Assembly (NCBI GenBank): GCA_963457665.1
Contig: OY735233.1
Span: forward strand, 26,214,709-26,278,708
Direction of reading: 5' to 3'
From: Thysanoteuthis rhombus
Taxonomy: Eukaryota > Mollusca > Cephalopoda > Oegopsida > Thysanoteuthidae
DNA: 64,000 nucleotides
Shown here: one piece after another, positions 1-11,883 of the stretch
Position numbering within the stretch: the stretch's first letter is position 1
How the letters are laid out: the number at the start of each line of letters is the position of its first letter
Made by a program: the position numbers and the translations under genes
The notes under the pieces: generated by a model
What the model saw: only the letters and a program-made list of their open reading frames with translations
What the model was told of the DNA's origin: nothing
The model's database searches: none

Positions 1-119
1 TTAGGGGCAACATTACTTGACTTGTACAAGGATAGCTCTTCATTTTACCAGCAAACTCAGAGAGAATTGAAATTCAGGGGAAACTTAAATAGTGCAGGTT
101 TTGATATAGCATGGTTAGT

Positions 120-420
120 GTATTGCAACATGCGCATGCAAGAATAATGCTCCACATCACAGAGAGAGATCACAAGACAACTCATTATGTTAGAAAACAA
201 ACAGGAGTCAGAGATAAAGAATCCAGACAATCACTGGACATCATGACTCGCAACATGGACTCCAACAGATAATATGTGAAAATGTGCCGGGCAGAAAATA
301 ACATGGCATGACGGATTCGATAAGGTCAGAAAGTATTGACTCAACAACACATGATAGAGATATCCAGTGAATCTTGGGGAAGGTCCATGTCCAATTATAG
401 ACACTAAAATGCTGATATTG
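120..420 (+). mobile_element. LINE 3' coding fragment (decayed)
   Basis: Translated with frame changes it shows the end of a non-LTR retrotransposon reverse transcriptase: an arginine/threonine-rich stretch, then ATWTPTD, WHDGFDKV and LGEGPCP, matching the usual order (W.PR, RW.DE..K, LG..YVQ). It is homologous to 61,411-61,745 in this window. Several frameshifts and stops are present, so it is a dead fragment. RTE-like is the likeliest clade but that is not proved. Confidence 0.55.
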
Positions 421-520
421 ATTAAATTGAAAAAATAAAACAAAAAACATTGAATTATAAAACAACCTTGAATAGAGCAGTTTTGGGAATGAATTAATCG
501 CAAAATTAGAGGTATGATAA
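421..520. repeat. Fragment of the GGTATACC MITE family
   Basis: Contains CCTTGAATAGAGCAGTT and GAATTAATCGCAAAATTAGAG, diverged versions of the right half of the element at 18.7 kb. Confidence 0.45.
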
Positions 521-658
521 AGGTTTCTTCAGTTTTTCAGTTGGTTCAGCTGGCAGGTAAGCTATGTATGCACCATGAGTATAGGCTGCACAAAAAGAAC
601 CAGATAGCTGAAAATTGAAACATTTACTCGTTAGATCAAGAAAAAAAGAAAAGAATTA
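521..658 (+). repeat. 430-bp dispersed repeat, left part
   Basis: First of about fifteen related copies. Taking the orientation that begins TTTCTTCAGTTTTCAAG as plus, the family runs: CTGGCTGGCTATGTATGTA, a GTACAGGC / GGAGCTAGAGGGCTGAAAAT block, CATTCACTCC, a T/A-rich patch, a block ending TTGCTATGTAAGTTTATGCT, TGTGTCCAGCAGCATTCATG, CCAACAAAAGGCGAGAGAAG, TTCATTGATCACCC, TTTTAATTGATCACCCCCAA, and ends TGGTTTCTATTGAGTGACTA then ACCAGACCTG. No coding capacity is seen. This copy stops in the A-rich patch. Confidence 0.6.
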
Positions 659-764
659 CCGGTAATATTCAAGTTAAACCATTTTGTTTTCTAAATATAT
701 TTTGCTAATCATAATGTTTGAGAGTATCAAACCATCAGGGGAAATTATGAATCATCATCATCAC

Positions 765-1145
765 CACCACCACCACCCATATATTCTGTGTTGGGGGTGA
801 TCAATTAAAAATTGGAAAAAGTGATGATTAATGAATAAGTTCATTTGTAACCCTCATTTGGGCTGTGATCATTATAAAAGGTCTGACTCTTCAGGGGGAG
901 AAAAAAGGGAACTCACATTTCATATTGAACCTTCACTAAAAACCTATTTTGATGGAGAATTTTCAAGAAACAATTCCCCTAATCAATACGAGAGTGTGTG
1001 CAAAATTTCAAGTTTTTACTATGAATGGTAAGGCCTGGGCTAAGTCTCGATAGATGTAAATGTCAGAACACATAAATAACCAAAACCCAGCAACAGTAAT
1101 TAAACCAGTCTGTTGCAGTTAGCGGTGATTGATAAATATCACTCT
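765..1145 (-). repeat. 430-bp dispersed repeat, subfamily B
   Basis: Minus orientation. It starts with TTGGGGGTGATCAATTAAAA and ends with an alternative tail, AACCAGTCTGTTGCAGTTAG then CGGTGATT, shared with the copies at 35.8 and 46.2 kb. A CAT/CAC triplet run precedes it (748-778). Confidence 0.6.
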
Positions 1146-1319
1146 TCACCACCTGTTGCAGTTAAGGGGTTAAATCAGGTGACATTCGAAAGTGGACATG
1201 AGTCATAGCTCAATTTACAAAGGAAACGGTAATTGTTTGGAAAAGGTTTGCAAAAAAAAAAAAGGGAGGTAAGTAGTCCAGATGTTGTACCTAATGAACT
1301 CTTGAATTGTAAATTTCAT

Positions 1320-1500
1320 AACAACTGAAATCACCAAAGGTGGTGTAGGTTCTTATCTCTTTTTAAATGTGTACATATTTGTATTCCAGCACTCCTAGCC
1401 ACACTGCTTTGTCTGCAGACTTGAAAATTGGCATCAGTACTCCACTAGACCCTTTCTAAAGATCTATTTTTTGAGAAATAAAACTTTTTTGACCTCTTCA
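1320..1500 (+). repeat. Second dispersed repeat family, copy 1
   Basis: Shares with 59,040-59,235 the blocks CACCAAAGGTGG, GTATTCCAGCACTCCTAGCC, GACTTGAAAATTGGCATCAG and TACTCCACTAGACCCTTTC. The same family occurs reversed at 33.5 and 38.5 kb. Confidence 0.55.
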
Positions 1501-1509
1501 GGGCTACAT

Positions 1510-2750
1510 TCTCCTGACCCTAATTTTTTTTTTTCTTTTGCTCTGAAGTTTTTTTAATAGAAAATGCCATTTGACTATAATTTTTCAACAGGACTTCAAA
1601 TTTTGACGTTACAGTTTTCAATTATTGACTGTGATAGCAAATATATTCCTTATTTACATGAGTTAGTACAGATAAACACTGTTAGAAATGACAAAAAATT
1701 TGTTTGAACATTTTGCATTAATTTCAACTGTATATTCTTTCTAGTGTTACAAATATGAAAAATATGGTCTAGTTTTCTACTGACATTTATTCCATAATTA
1801 GTCAACAGCAATCACTCAGTTTTCTATACAAGTTACCTTTTTTTTTTTTTGTAAATCTTTTCCAAAAAATTACCTCGGAAACTTTTTTATAAGTCAACAT
1901 CACAGAAAAATGGATCCTTTATAACAACCTTTTTTTATAACAGTCAAATAGATATTAGGAAGTCTGCCTGAAGAGTATCAAGCCATCTAATAAAGTCCCC
2001 TTTCTGTGATGCCATCAGCTGTCTTGTTACTTTTTCGTTAATCTCATCCATGGTCTGATATCTCCTTTTCAACAGCAATTTCAACTACGGGAAAAGTCGG
2101 GAGCCATAGGGTACCAAATCTGGACTGAGTGCATGCGCAGAGGGTGGCTGAGAGACCTTGATGATGCAATGCTTTGCAAAAAGAAAAGAAAAAAAGACTG
2201 CCACATATTTGCTGATCTACTAATACAATCATTATAAATCCCGCTCACACAGGACACAAGCTCACTCAATGGCATCTAATAGATAACTGAGCAACCCCCA
2301 AAGACAGGTTCTGTCCATAGATGTGCAGTAAGGTCCCCTCTGACTGTATGCCAAGTTACATCAAGGCAGCATAACAATTCCAGGAGATATTCAAAATGGC
2401 AGACCCCTTTTGTTGCAATGAATGATGGCTGAAAGAAACATTTCAGATCATGAGAACACAATGTTGACATCTGAATCATGAAACATCCAGCACATTCCTC
2501 CTTGAAGCAGTAAACAAGTTGTTTGACCAGAAGTCAGTAATTCAGATTCACCACGGCAAAAAAGTTTCACTGATTGAAATCGGGATAAGCATCTTATTGT
2601 GTATGATTGTACTGAATTTAGACATCTTGAATTCAGTTGGAGAAGAAAAGAATTCATCTTGGTTTTATTCTTTGAGTTTTTCTGAGAAATTCACTAATGT
2701 GAGTCATGATTTGAATAGTGAAAGTTATATTAGAAACAGTCAAACAAATC
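1510..2750. other. No gene recognised
   Basis: AT-rich sequence with A and T runs. Open frames of 62-80 codons on both strands overlap each other around 2,044-2,761 and show no family resemblance or splice-supported structure. Confidence 0.5.
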
Positions 2751-2754
2751 CGTC

Positions 2755-3175
2755 CACGTAGGTTTCTTCAGTTTTTCAGTCGGTCGGTCTGGCAGGCTGG
2801 CTAAGCATGCATGCATCATGCGTATAGGCAGCCTAAAAAGAACTACAGGGCTGAAAATTTAAACATTGACTCCTTATTAGGTCTAGAAACAAAAAACAAA
2901 AAAAGGGTTTGGTTTTTCAATTTTTTGCTTTTTTGTGGGGGTTCAATTTTCAATGTAAGTTTACAATAAATCGGTCCCTCACTTTGTGTCCAGCAGCATT
3001 CATTTTTTCGTTTTAAATTTAGACTTTTTTCAGTGATTACCAAACGAAAAGTGAGAGAAGCAACTTCTTCATTGAGGACCTCTTTTTACAAAGTTTTAAT
3101 TGATCACCCAACACAGCATGCAGCCCCAAAACTTTTCACATGACAGTTTCTATTGAGTAACTAACCAGACCTGTC
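2755..3175 (+). repeat. 430-bp dispersed repeat, nearly complete
   Basis: Contains every block from TTTCTTCAGTTTTTCAGTCG to TTTCTATTGAGTAACTAACC then AGACCTG. Confidence 0.7.
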
Positions 3176-3179
3176 ATTT

Positions 3180-4685
3180 TTTTTTTGTTGCAGTTAATGT
3201 CATCACCTACCCCTAACCCAAACATGGTACCACAGGAATCATGGAGTATGGGGAGATGCAAAAATGAAGCAATACTATTAGCTCAGTGGCTAAGGAATTG
3301 TTAAATCTTTAACTGTAAGAGAAGAAAAGAATGTCAAGCAAAGAAAAAAAGATCTATCTTAGGAATACGGTTTCTTAAAGTTTTATTTTTAATTGATGAG
3401 CGTTGTTTTTTTTGTGGGGGGGGGACAGCTGTTGTATGTAAATTTGTAAACGGATATCTTTAACTGAAGAATTTTTTCTTTATCACTAAAACATTTTATA
3501 CACACACATCACAATACTATTACATAAAACAATGAACTGCGTTTGTCACTGTATCCCCGATACTTAAACATTGGTGCATCTCAAATTTGGCATGAATACT
3601 CTGTGGATCTAGGGGAATGTTTTAAAGTAAAAGGGTTTTTTTCGAGAGGTTGAAGAGGGGTGAGTTCTATTCATAATCTAACTATAATACGAAATTGATC
3701 CCTTACATGTTTAATACTCATACATATTTATAGAAAAATAAATAAAACTAATTTCCAAGAAATCTTGGGGATTGGAGGGGATTCTTGATACTATTTTAGT
3801 TTGCAATGGAAAATGGCAATAAAAAAGATGTCTGCTGCTAAATACTGGTCATGGTAACTACATCTCAAATTTGCCAATGCATAGCCTAAATGTATCTTTT
3901 CTATCCACATAAAAATGATAATGGATCTGTAGGTAGTAAAGTAACTTGACAGAGTCAATACATGACAATGTGTACAGAATTAATTTGGAATACCATAGAT
4001 AAGAGGGGTGCAAATAATCATTAATATTTAGTATTTAAACAAGACAACTTTTTTTTCTAAATAAAGCTGTTTTTGATTGAGTGAAACCATTAATCACTAA
4101 TCATTTTCATGAAATTTTATAAAATTTTTCAAAATCACTAGACTAAGAGTTCCCAAACTTTCTCATCCCATTTACCCCTGGAAACTTTTCAGAAGTAAAT
4201 TTACCCTCACCCTGTTTTGCACAGTCATTTGAGTTTACACCCAACATAATAAAGCAACAGACAAAGGAGAAATTTTGAAATATTGTTTATGATGATTATT
4301 TCAATTTTTGCAAATGGATAACTTGTTCTATATTTGGCTTTCCCTGAAGATATTTTCCTCGGAATTGGATTACTACATTGGCAACCCAGTAATTTAGTAT
4401 AAAATACAGATTGAAGTCCAATTGAAGTCTTCGTTCAATTTCCTCCTCTTTTGGGGGTCTCATGGAGATTCATAATACATCATGGCAATTGGCTGTTTGA
4501 CAATACAGAACATGCACATACAACTTGGAGAACTTTATCCATTGCTACAATAACCAGATCTTCATTCCTACCCACTCAAGTATTCAAGTAGGAGGGATTA
4601 CATTTTCTGGCAAATAAACAGCTATATAAGTATGAAAAGAAAACATCTCAAACAAATACATAACAAAATCGATTAGTGTCTCTTC
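3180..4685. other. No gene recognised
   Basis: AT-rich. A short tRNA-like phrase (TATTAGCTCAGTGGCTAAGG, 3,268-3,290) suggests an old SINE head but no B box was found. Nothing else was seen. Confidence 0.5.
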
Positions 4686-4689
4686 TTTA

Positions 4690-5010
4690 TTTGTTCTTGT
4701 AGACTTTGTGGAGCATAAGGCAGCAGTTTCAATAGGTCTTATGGGATGGAGTTGCTCGCCCCAGATTAAGCTCTCCTCCTTTGCCCAGACTTGAGACCAG
4801 CTATGATGACTGCAAGCTGTATATTTTTTCCTTCAGAGCAATCTTGCTAGATATACAGCCTTACAAAGCTAAAATTCAAATTTTAATCTTGAAGTCTGAA
4901 TTGAAACTAGCTTAGTATCCGTAAAAATGATGGGATCAGTTGGGTATGAACCAGCACTTCTGCCAAGAATCAGAGCAGCTGTGCACTCTGCCAGGGATCA
5001 AAATGTTGCT
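4690..5010. repeat. SINE-like repeat (pair with 36.4 kb)
   Basis: Shares GGAGCATA, GTTTCA, CTTATGGGATGGAGTTGC and GCCTTACAAAGCTAA with 36,425-36,660. The end GGGTATGAACCAGCACTTC, read on the minus strand, resembles a degenerate tRNA B box. A tRNA-derived SINE is likely. Confidence 0.4.
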
Positions 5011-5844
5011 TCGCTGTCCCAAGAACCTTTTTGCCTATGTGAACTGGATTGCGTAATGAGTAAACTGTGGACTAAATTAAATTAATACCATAAAAAGCTT
5101 AAAATATGTGAAGGAACATCCACTTATATACATCTAGTTTTATCCTGCCTCAAACATATGAATAGCTGATGCTGGGAAATAATTTGTGCTTAATCAAGAA
5201 TGTCAATCAGTAACCAAAGAACTCAATTTAATAGCTATTTATTTCAATCGAAGCATCATTTGAATCTTTTAAAAAGTCACAATGAATCTTTAAAACACAA
5301 AAAGTAAGCATAGTATCACAATATTTGTTTGTGGGCTGGTCCAAATCCCTTTGTGGACCAAACGTTGCTTACCCCAAGCCTAGATTTAGAGTGTAGCATC
5401 TATGCACTCATTGACAAGAATCACAAATGAAAAGAAGAGACGAATGTGGATACACATTACGTTTCATATACATAGATTATTTTCAGAAGATGAAGTCTGA
5501 GTATAACAAATCATTAAGAAGGTAAAACCCCACAGTTATAACTCACCTTACTATCCACAAATCCATTACTGAGAGAGCGGGAGAGAAAACTATCCAATTC
5601 AATAACAAAACCCCTTGATAATCATTCAGCAAGATAAGTAAGGCTATACATGATACGACTTATGGACTGAAAAGGAGGGCGGGTTATATAGGATTTCCAG
5701 CGTTAAATGAATTAGAAATGAATATGAGACAAGATAAGGAATTGTTTCCCCTCCTACGAATTTGTGAAAGAAAAAAAAAAATGAGATTTTTTCTTTCCAG
5801 TATATTCAAGGAATATATAATTTTCCTAAATTGAAATAAGAAGG

Positions 5845-6215
5845 TCTGGTTAATTACTCAATAGGAATCCTCACATGATAAATGTTCAAGCAGCATTTTA
5901 TGTTGGGGATGATCAATTGAAAAATTGGAAAAGCGGTGATCAATGAATAAGTTACTTCTCCTCAAGCCTTTTGTTAGACAGTAATTACTAAAAAAAAAAA
6001 AAAATTTTTTTAAAGTCAAATTTTCAAACAAGCCTAAATGATAAAGAGCCAATTTAGCATAAATTTAGATGCTGCTGGACACAAACTAAGGGAATTTTCA
6101 AAAAAAACAAAAAAGTTTTTTGTGTTAACTCAGTGAGGAGTGAATGTTGAAATTTTCCCAGCCAAGCTTAAAAACTGAAGAAACTTATGTTGACAATTTC
6201 AGTTGACCGTTCCTT
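5845..6215 (-). repeat. 430-bp dispersed repeat
   Basis: Minus copy from GGTCTGGTTAATTACTCAAT to GAAGAAACTTATGTTGAC. The membrane-pass and GTACAGGC blocks are shortened. Confidence 0.65.
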
Positions 6216-6744
6216 ATTTTTCAGACGTCCTCCATTTTCAGGTAAAGACTCAATGTCTTAGTCCGCAATTATATTTTTTAAAACTTTCTCATCACATTAA
6301 AGTGAAAACAAGGAATTTCTTGATGACTGCAGAATTATTCACGAGTTTGCAATAAAATACACCATTAACCCTTCCAAGACTCCTGGGACATATATCCTGA
6401 GGTTTCCTACAACTGCTGTGATATATATTCCTCAGGTCTTTTTTTAGAAGTTCACTGGAACGTACACATTACAAATAATGAAATACCAATGAGATTTTCC
6501 CAGCTTTTACAGCCGCAAACAATGACATCATCAGAGCACAAAACCCACACAGAAATTAGTTCGCATGACACCACAGAGTGTGGAAGACGCGTAGGCTATG
6601 TGATCTGCTAATTTCCTCAGGTATCATAGAATGAAAGTCTAATAGGACACTTGCATCCCATCATGATATTGGTTCTTTAAAATATAGAATTTTTTCTCAA
6701 AAATCATTAAAGAAACCTTTAATCAAAACGCTCAACAAGGATTT

Positions 6745-7125
6745 CTTTAGTTTTTAAGTTTAGCTGGCTGGCTATGTCTCACATGTACAGGCCATACCAA
6801 TGGAGCTAAAGAACTGAAAACTTTAACGTTCACCCTTTATGTTTGGCAAAAACTTCAGGTTTTTTTTTTCCACCCCAACAGGGTTTGGATTCGCTATGCA
6901 AGTTTATGCTAAATTAATCCTTTAGTTTGCATGCAGCAGAATTCATGCTTTTATTTGAAAACTTGGGAATTTTTTTAGAGACTACTGTCCAACAAAAGGC
7001 CAGAGAAGCAACTTATTCATTGATCATTCCTTTTTCCTATCTTTTCATGGATCAACCCCAACATGGCATTCTGCCAGTAGACTGTCTTGTGATAGTTTCT
7101 ATTGAGAAACTAACCAAACCTGTTT
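6745..7125 (+). repeat. 430-bp dispersed repeat
   Basis: Plus copy, nearly full length. It forms an inverted pair with the copy at 5,845-6,215, about 530 bp away. An 80-codon open frame at 6,927-7,169 is repeat sequence, not a gene. Confidence 0.65.
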
Positions 7126-7189
7126 TCTTTCACCATCAAATAGAAGTTTACACATTTGTGGCTCTTTAATATTTTTAAAAAGCTCAGGC

Positions 7190-7740
7190 ATTATTCACCT
7201 TTATAGAGTTGTCTTGAAATGGTTCAGGACAGCTTTCTTTCTCAGCCTCACTTCAGATGATGTTTGTGGCTGTTATGCTCTTTGAAAAGCTCAAGTATTA
7301 ATCACCCTAATAGGTTGGTCTTGAAATGGTTTAAGGCTTTATTTATCCACACCCCCAATGGAGCAAAATGCTACACAAGGTCAACCTTAGCATCGGAAAA
7401 TGGAGCATTGCCTACAAAAATAGCAGCAGCCAACGCGACTGAGGTTGGTGAAACAACCAAGGTCACCAAAGCATCAGGATAAACCTGACCTGTCCTTCAT
7501 AGTGCAATGGAACAGTATTAGTGCCTATGGCTAAGCCATAGGACAGATACCACACTTTAATCCTAACCAAATAGGCCAGAAAAATGGGCTGGGAAGCCTC
7601 CTTTCTCAGCTTTACCTTAGAGAATGTTTATGGTTGTTAAATATTTTTGAAAGTTCATGCATTAATTAACTTAATAGGTTGGTCTTGAAATGGTTCAAGG
7701 CAGCCTCCTTTCTCAGCCTTAGCCCCAAGAGAAAGAAGGA
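7190..7740. repeat. Triplicated repeat with an inserted SINE-like piece
   Basis: A roughly 100-bp unit (AATAGGTTGGTCTTGAAATG then GTTCAAGGCAGC...TTTCTCAGCCT) occurs at about 7,150-7,250, 7,255-7,340 and 7,610-7,730. Between the second and third lies a SINE-like piece (7,360-7,600) homologous in reverse to 50,385-50,730. Confidence 0.5.
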
Positions 7741-8429
7741 TATTGTTTGTTCAGAAGTCTAATACAAAGCAAGTGTCAGCCTGAATTCCACAGCTCAACT
7801 TGAATGTTTTATTTGTCGGCAGAGTTTATTCAGTTGACACCTGAAAAGTCAACATTCAATCTTGGCAGAAGTCAAGTGGAAATGTTCATAATGAAAACAT
7901 TTAGTGCATGATAAAACAGGGCTGTTTCTCAACTCATCAAGCACCCCCCGAGGGGATGGAGGCAAACGTGGGGGTGCTTCAAATTTCACAGCCATTTGGA
8001 ATACAGAAAGAGGTCATATGACCATTACATTTGCCATGAATGAAATCCATATTCTATAACGTTCAAAATATTTGACTGCCCAGGGTTTCTTAGAAAATGA
8101 GAAAACTTGAAACCAACCATTATGTCCTTGGCTTTGATACCTTTGGAAACCTAGGTCTAAATGAGTCAAGAGATAACCCCCATTGGAGTATAGATATCTG
8201 GTGACTAAGTCCTGTTTTCCATAGCATGGATTAGCTTAGTGATCCTTGCAAGTTTCAAGTCTGGTTGAGACCAGGACTCAATTCTTTCAAATTTTTCATG
8301 ACCACCCTCCTTTGAAGGATACAAGTCTACAGAAGGGTTACCTCCACCCTAATCTCACAGCTTAGAGTATATACAATTAGTTGCTAAGTGCATAGAGAAA
8401 TTTGTCCTAATGAATAGTTTTCCACACTC

Positions 8430-8505
8430 TCTATTCATACCGAGATTTGAACCAGGATTGTTAAGCATTTCACTTGATATTGAGTTATCTCCCATACATA
8501 GAGTT
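8430..8505 (-). repeat. tRNA-like SINE head
   Basis: The minus strand reads GGGAGATAACTCAATATCAA (A-box-like) and then CCTGGTTCAAATCTCGG (B-box-like), with about tRNA spacing. It does not fold as an intact tRNA by eye, so a SINE head is more likely than a tRNA gene. Confidence 0.4.
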
Positions 8506-9239
8506 CATTTAAAGACTTCCAAGAAGAGAGCCAGCAGATTGTTAAATGGGATGAACAATTGAACACATGTTGTTTAGATTCCAATTTCCCAATTGAGCTG
8601 AGTGTTTGGGGCAATTTTTTGCGTTTTTCTTTTTTCTCAAATTCAAAATACAAATACAAAAGATGCAGACCTCGGAAAACTCTCTAATCCTAATAAAAAT
8701 TTTTTTTTTAAAAGCAGTGGAAAAATCAAATTCCTGGCTAATACCCTTTGAGCCCGGTACCTTCAGCACATGAGGCAGATGTGTTAATCATTATAATATA
8801 CAAGCGAACATTTATCATGATTGGTTGAGAGGAGAGATTGAAAAAAAACAGAAAAGCTACAAAAGCCCGAAAGGTTGAAATAGCACTAATTCTTATAGAA
8901 TGCATTTAACACAAAAACACGAAATTCACAAAGGTCTAGATTCTAATTTTTTGGTATCTGTCAGCTCTATCAATCGTCTTATCAGGAATAACTGATTTTA
9001 AGCAAACAAAAATCTTATAATAGTGTTCCTTTCTCAGCAATAGGATCTTCCTGAAAGATGCCAGGAATAGGAGGAATGAGAGATAAGACTGTCACAAAGC
9101 ACAGATGCTCACAGAAGGTTCAAAGCTAAGGTGCGAAATAGGAAATGCCAGTGTAAATTTTTGTGTGTAGCACTTTCCAATGAGCGCACTGATACTACAC
9201 TCTGATTCTTGAAAGAATTGCTGATTCATAAATAATGCC

Positions 9240-9368
9240 ATCTTATTCAAAACCAGCTAGCCAGAAAATAGTGGCAACGGGTGAGCAATCTTTTCAAAAA
9301 TTAACATGGGTGGTGTACGGAAAGGTCTTTGTCCAGCAGTGGACCTAAAATGGTTGAAGTGTTCTATT
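9240..9368 (+). mobile_element. LINE 3' end fragment
   Basis: A short piece ends in YGKVFVQQWT then stop, NG. It corresponds to the last residues (GKVFVQQWTLNG) seen at the C-terminus of many invertebrate LINE reverse transcriptases. Nothing upstream is recognisable, consistent with a 5'-truncated insertion. Confidence 0.5.
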
Positions 9369-9369
9369 C

Positions 9370-11540
9370 ATATATATATTCATATATTAGTCTAAAGAGC
9401 TTTAAACACTGAACATTAAAAGTAAAGGACTTTTTCAATAGATTGTCTCTTCAGTCAACCATTTCCCAAAATCTGTCAACCCAATTTATGTAATCTTCAG
9501 AAGTGTTTTCTCCCAGTTTCCCTGTATAGTTTGTTATTATTGTACAATGTATAAATTGTCTCTTGTTGGGATCATCAGTTGTTTACCATGAAACCATTTC
9601 AGGGATTTTAAAGACAGAACAACTATATTAACATGGCACCCCAGTAATGTTGATCAAACACCACCTCCCTTCATTATATAGTTTATGCCATACTTATAGT
9701 TTGTCATTTCATAAAAGGTTTTATGTGTATTATTTTATACTACATATTTCCTGTTTTGAAACAAGGCTTACTCACATAGGCTACTCTAAAAACGTTTTTA
9801 ACCATGAAGGATTGGTAAAATAAAAATACATATATACACACAGCGCTTACATATAGGTTATATTAAATTGAACAAAATTAAGTTTTAATTAAGATGGAAC
9901 ACAAATGTGGTTTATTCAAAGTAAACGTCACCGTCTCCATCCTTAAATTACAACTGCAATGATTGAAACTCCTATCAATAACGAATACAAGCCTGACTGC
10001 TGCAGGGCCTTGGTAAAGATTTTTCCATTTACAGTTCTGTGAGTACAAGTCAAAATTCACAGAAAATCTTTTCATATTTAAATCTCTAGTGTTTTTTTTT
10101 CATTTTTATAATTCCAAAAAGTCTGTTCACATCACAAATGACCGTTTTTCATGCATAAAAACCCATGTCAAGCATAAAGCAATTCTTGATACATGTTATG
10201 GGCAAAGTGTGAAATCAAAGCATGCTAGAGAATTCCTAGCATATTTTTTTGCCAAAGTTTAAAACTAGAATCAAGGCACCCAGACCCCTCCAACTTCATC
10301 AGCAGTTGAATAACCTTATTCCATTCTATAGAATGCTTAGGTTTCACACTTAACCCATAACACACAGTCATTTTGACTTTTCATTCTGTTAAATCATCTT
10401 CATATTTGTATTTGTCATAGACACAACAGGCACCTGTTAGCACTTGGTGCCCTAGGTGACTGCCTGTGTTGCCAGTACCTAGGGCCGACCCTGCACATAA
10501 ATCAAGAAAACCTTTAGATTAGCAAATGGTATGAATAACCATGCACAACCCCACCCCAATGACATTTATGCTGTGATATTTTCTCCCCAACCCAACCACA
10601 CCTACTTGTTATTTACTTACTGCTGTGGGGTAGTATTTTTATTCCTGAATAAGAAAATGTCAAAGCTCTGTCATTCCAAACTTCATTCATAAGTCCATTC
10701 CAACCCAAACTCAAAGATATTTGACTTTTAATCTCTTGATGATAATGGCTTACAATGATTTCAGTATTAAATAAACAAACATTAATAGAAACAGTAAAAG
10801 GCGTGTCTCCACATCGGAAGTACGCCCTGAAAAAGAGATGTCAATGTGTTCAAGAAGCTGTTTTAAGACATTGCTATGAGGAAATACATTTGGTACAAGT
10901 AACAAATAATGTGTGTCTAAAAAAAAAAGAAAAAAGTGTGGTCCTCTGGATGTTGGTTGTCAGGTAAAGAACTAGAGAGTGCGTAAGCAGTGACTCGTCC
11001 TAAGAGATCAATGTCCATGGAGACCTATTAATCCTCAGCCTCTATAAAATTCCCCAAACCCCTTCACTCTTGGTGAGAGGGCCATATCCAGGGTAGGGCA
11101 ATTACCATTTGTACTCCCCAGCATATGACCATGGAGGGGAAGCTATTTTTTTTTTTCAAGTTAAAAAAAAATCAGCAAAATGTAATTGCAAAAATCCAAG
11201 TTTACTTATTAAATTCTATTTTACATAGGTTGTAAAATGTTCCACACCCAAGCAACATCTTGAACACCTGTTGCCAAGTAGGCTATTATTGAAATATTGA
11301 ATCTATCAGCAAACCAGGGAAATTCTCATTGTCACCTTTTCACATCATACCCCCAGGAAAGTGAAAAGCTTGACATTTTTAAGTGATCTTTAATAAACTG
11401 TCATTTTTATGATGGACACCTGGTTCAGACTACAGGGCACCAAATTTTCAGACCATTGACCCCTTCATAGAATCTTTGATCCCTTATCGGTTCCCAAGCA
11501 GGGATGCTAAAATACATAAAACGTAGTATATATATATATA
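9370..11540. other. No gene recognised
   Basis: AT-rich, with the small palindrome at 10,437-10,497 and poly-A/T runs. The open frames at 9,878-10,075 and 10,755-10,967 show no recognisable domain. Confidence 0.5.
10437..10497. repeat. Short dispersed palindrome GCCCTAGGT...ACCTAGGGC
   Basis: The arms are 9 bp with about a 22-bp loop. Relatives are at 13,045-13,095 (GCCCTAGGCGGCTGCCTTG) and, reversed, at 25,950-25,985 (AGGCGTCTGCTTAGGGCCCC). Confidence 0.4.
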
Positions 11541-11544
11541 TATA

Positions 11545-11682
11545 GTAGAAAGGGGATTCGCTGCACAAGCACATTTATGTTTCTCCCGTTTTGGCCTCTT
11601 TAGACCAATGATCATTCATCTGAAAAGGCCCAGACAGGGCAGAAACATGAACGTGTTTGTGCAGCAAATACCCTTCCATATT
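11545..11682. repeat. Palindromic repeat with about 60-bp arms next to TA runs
   Basis: The left arm GGGGATTCGCTGCACAAGCA...TTTCTCCCGTTTTGGCCTC pairs with the right arm AAAAGGCCCAGACAGGGCAG...TGTGCAGCAAATACCC. The loop is about 25 bp. A related right arm with its downstream sequence recurs at 14,715-14,840 (GAACATATACGTGTTTGTAT). TA runs flank both. Confidence 0.6.
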
Positions 11683-11793
11683 TCCAAGTCAACTGTAAAC
11701 CAACTTATCATTTAAAGTTGAATGTATCAAGCACTCCATGATATAAACCCATCCTATATCACTTTATTTTATGCTACATTGCATTCCTGATTG

Positions 11794-11796
<3 letters not shown>

Positions 11797-11878
<82 letters not shown>
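11797..11878. repeat. TA dinucleotide microsatellite
   Basis: About 40 TA units with one phase shift near 11,839. It produces a spurious Tyr-Ile open frame on the minus strand. Confidence 0.9.

Positions 11879-11879
<1 letters not shown>

Positions 11880-11883
<4 letters not shown>

Noticed and set aside
3265-3330. Possible tRNA gene from TATTAGCTCAGTGGCTAAGG
   Set aside because: A-box-like start only; no B box or acceptor stem found downstream, so at most an old SINE head.
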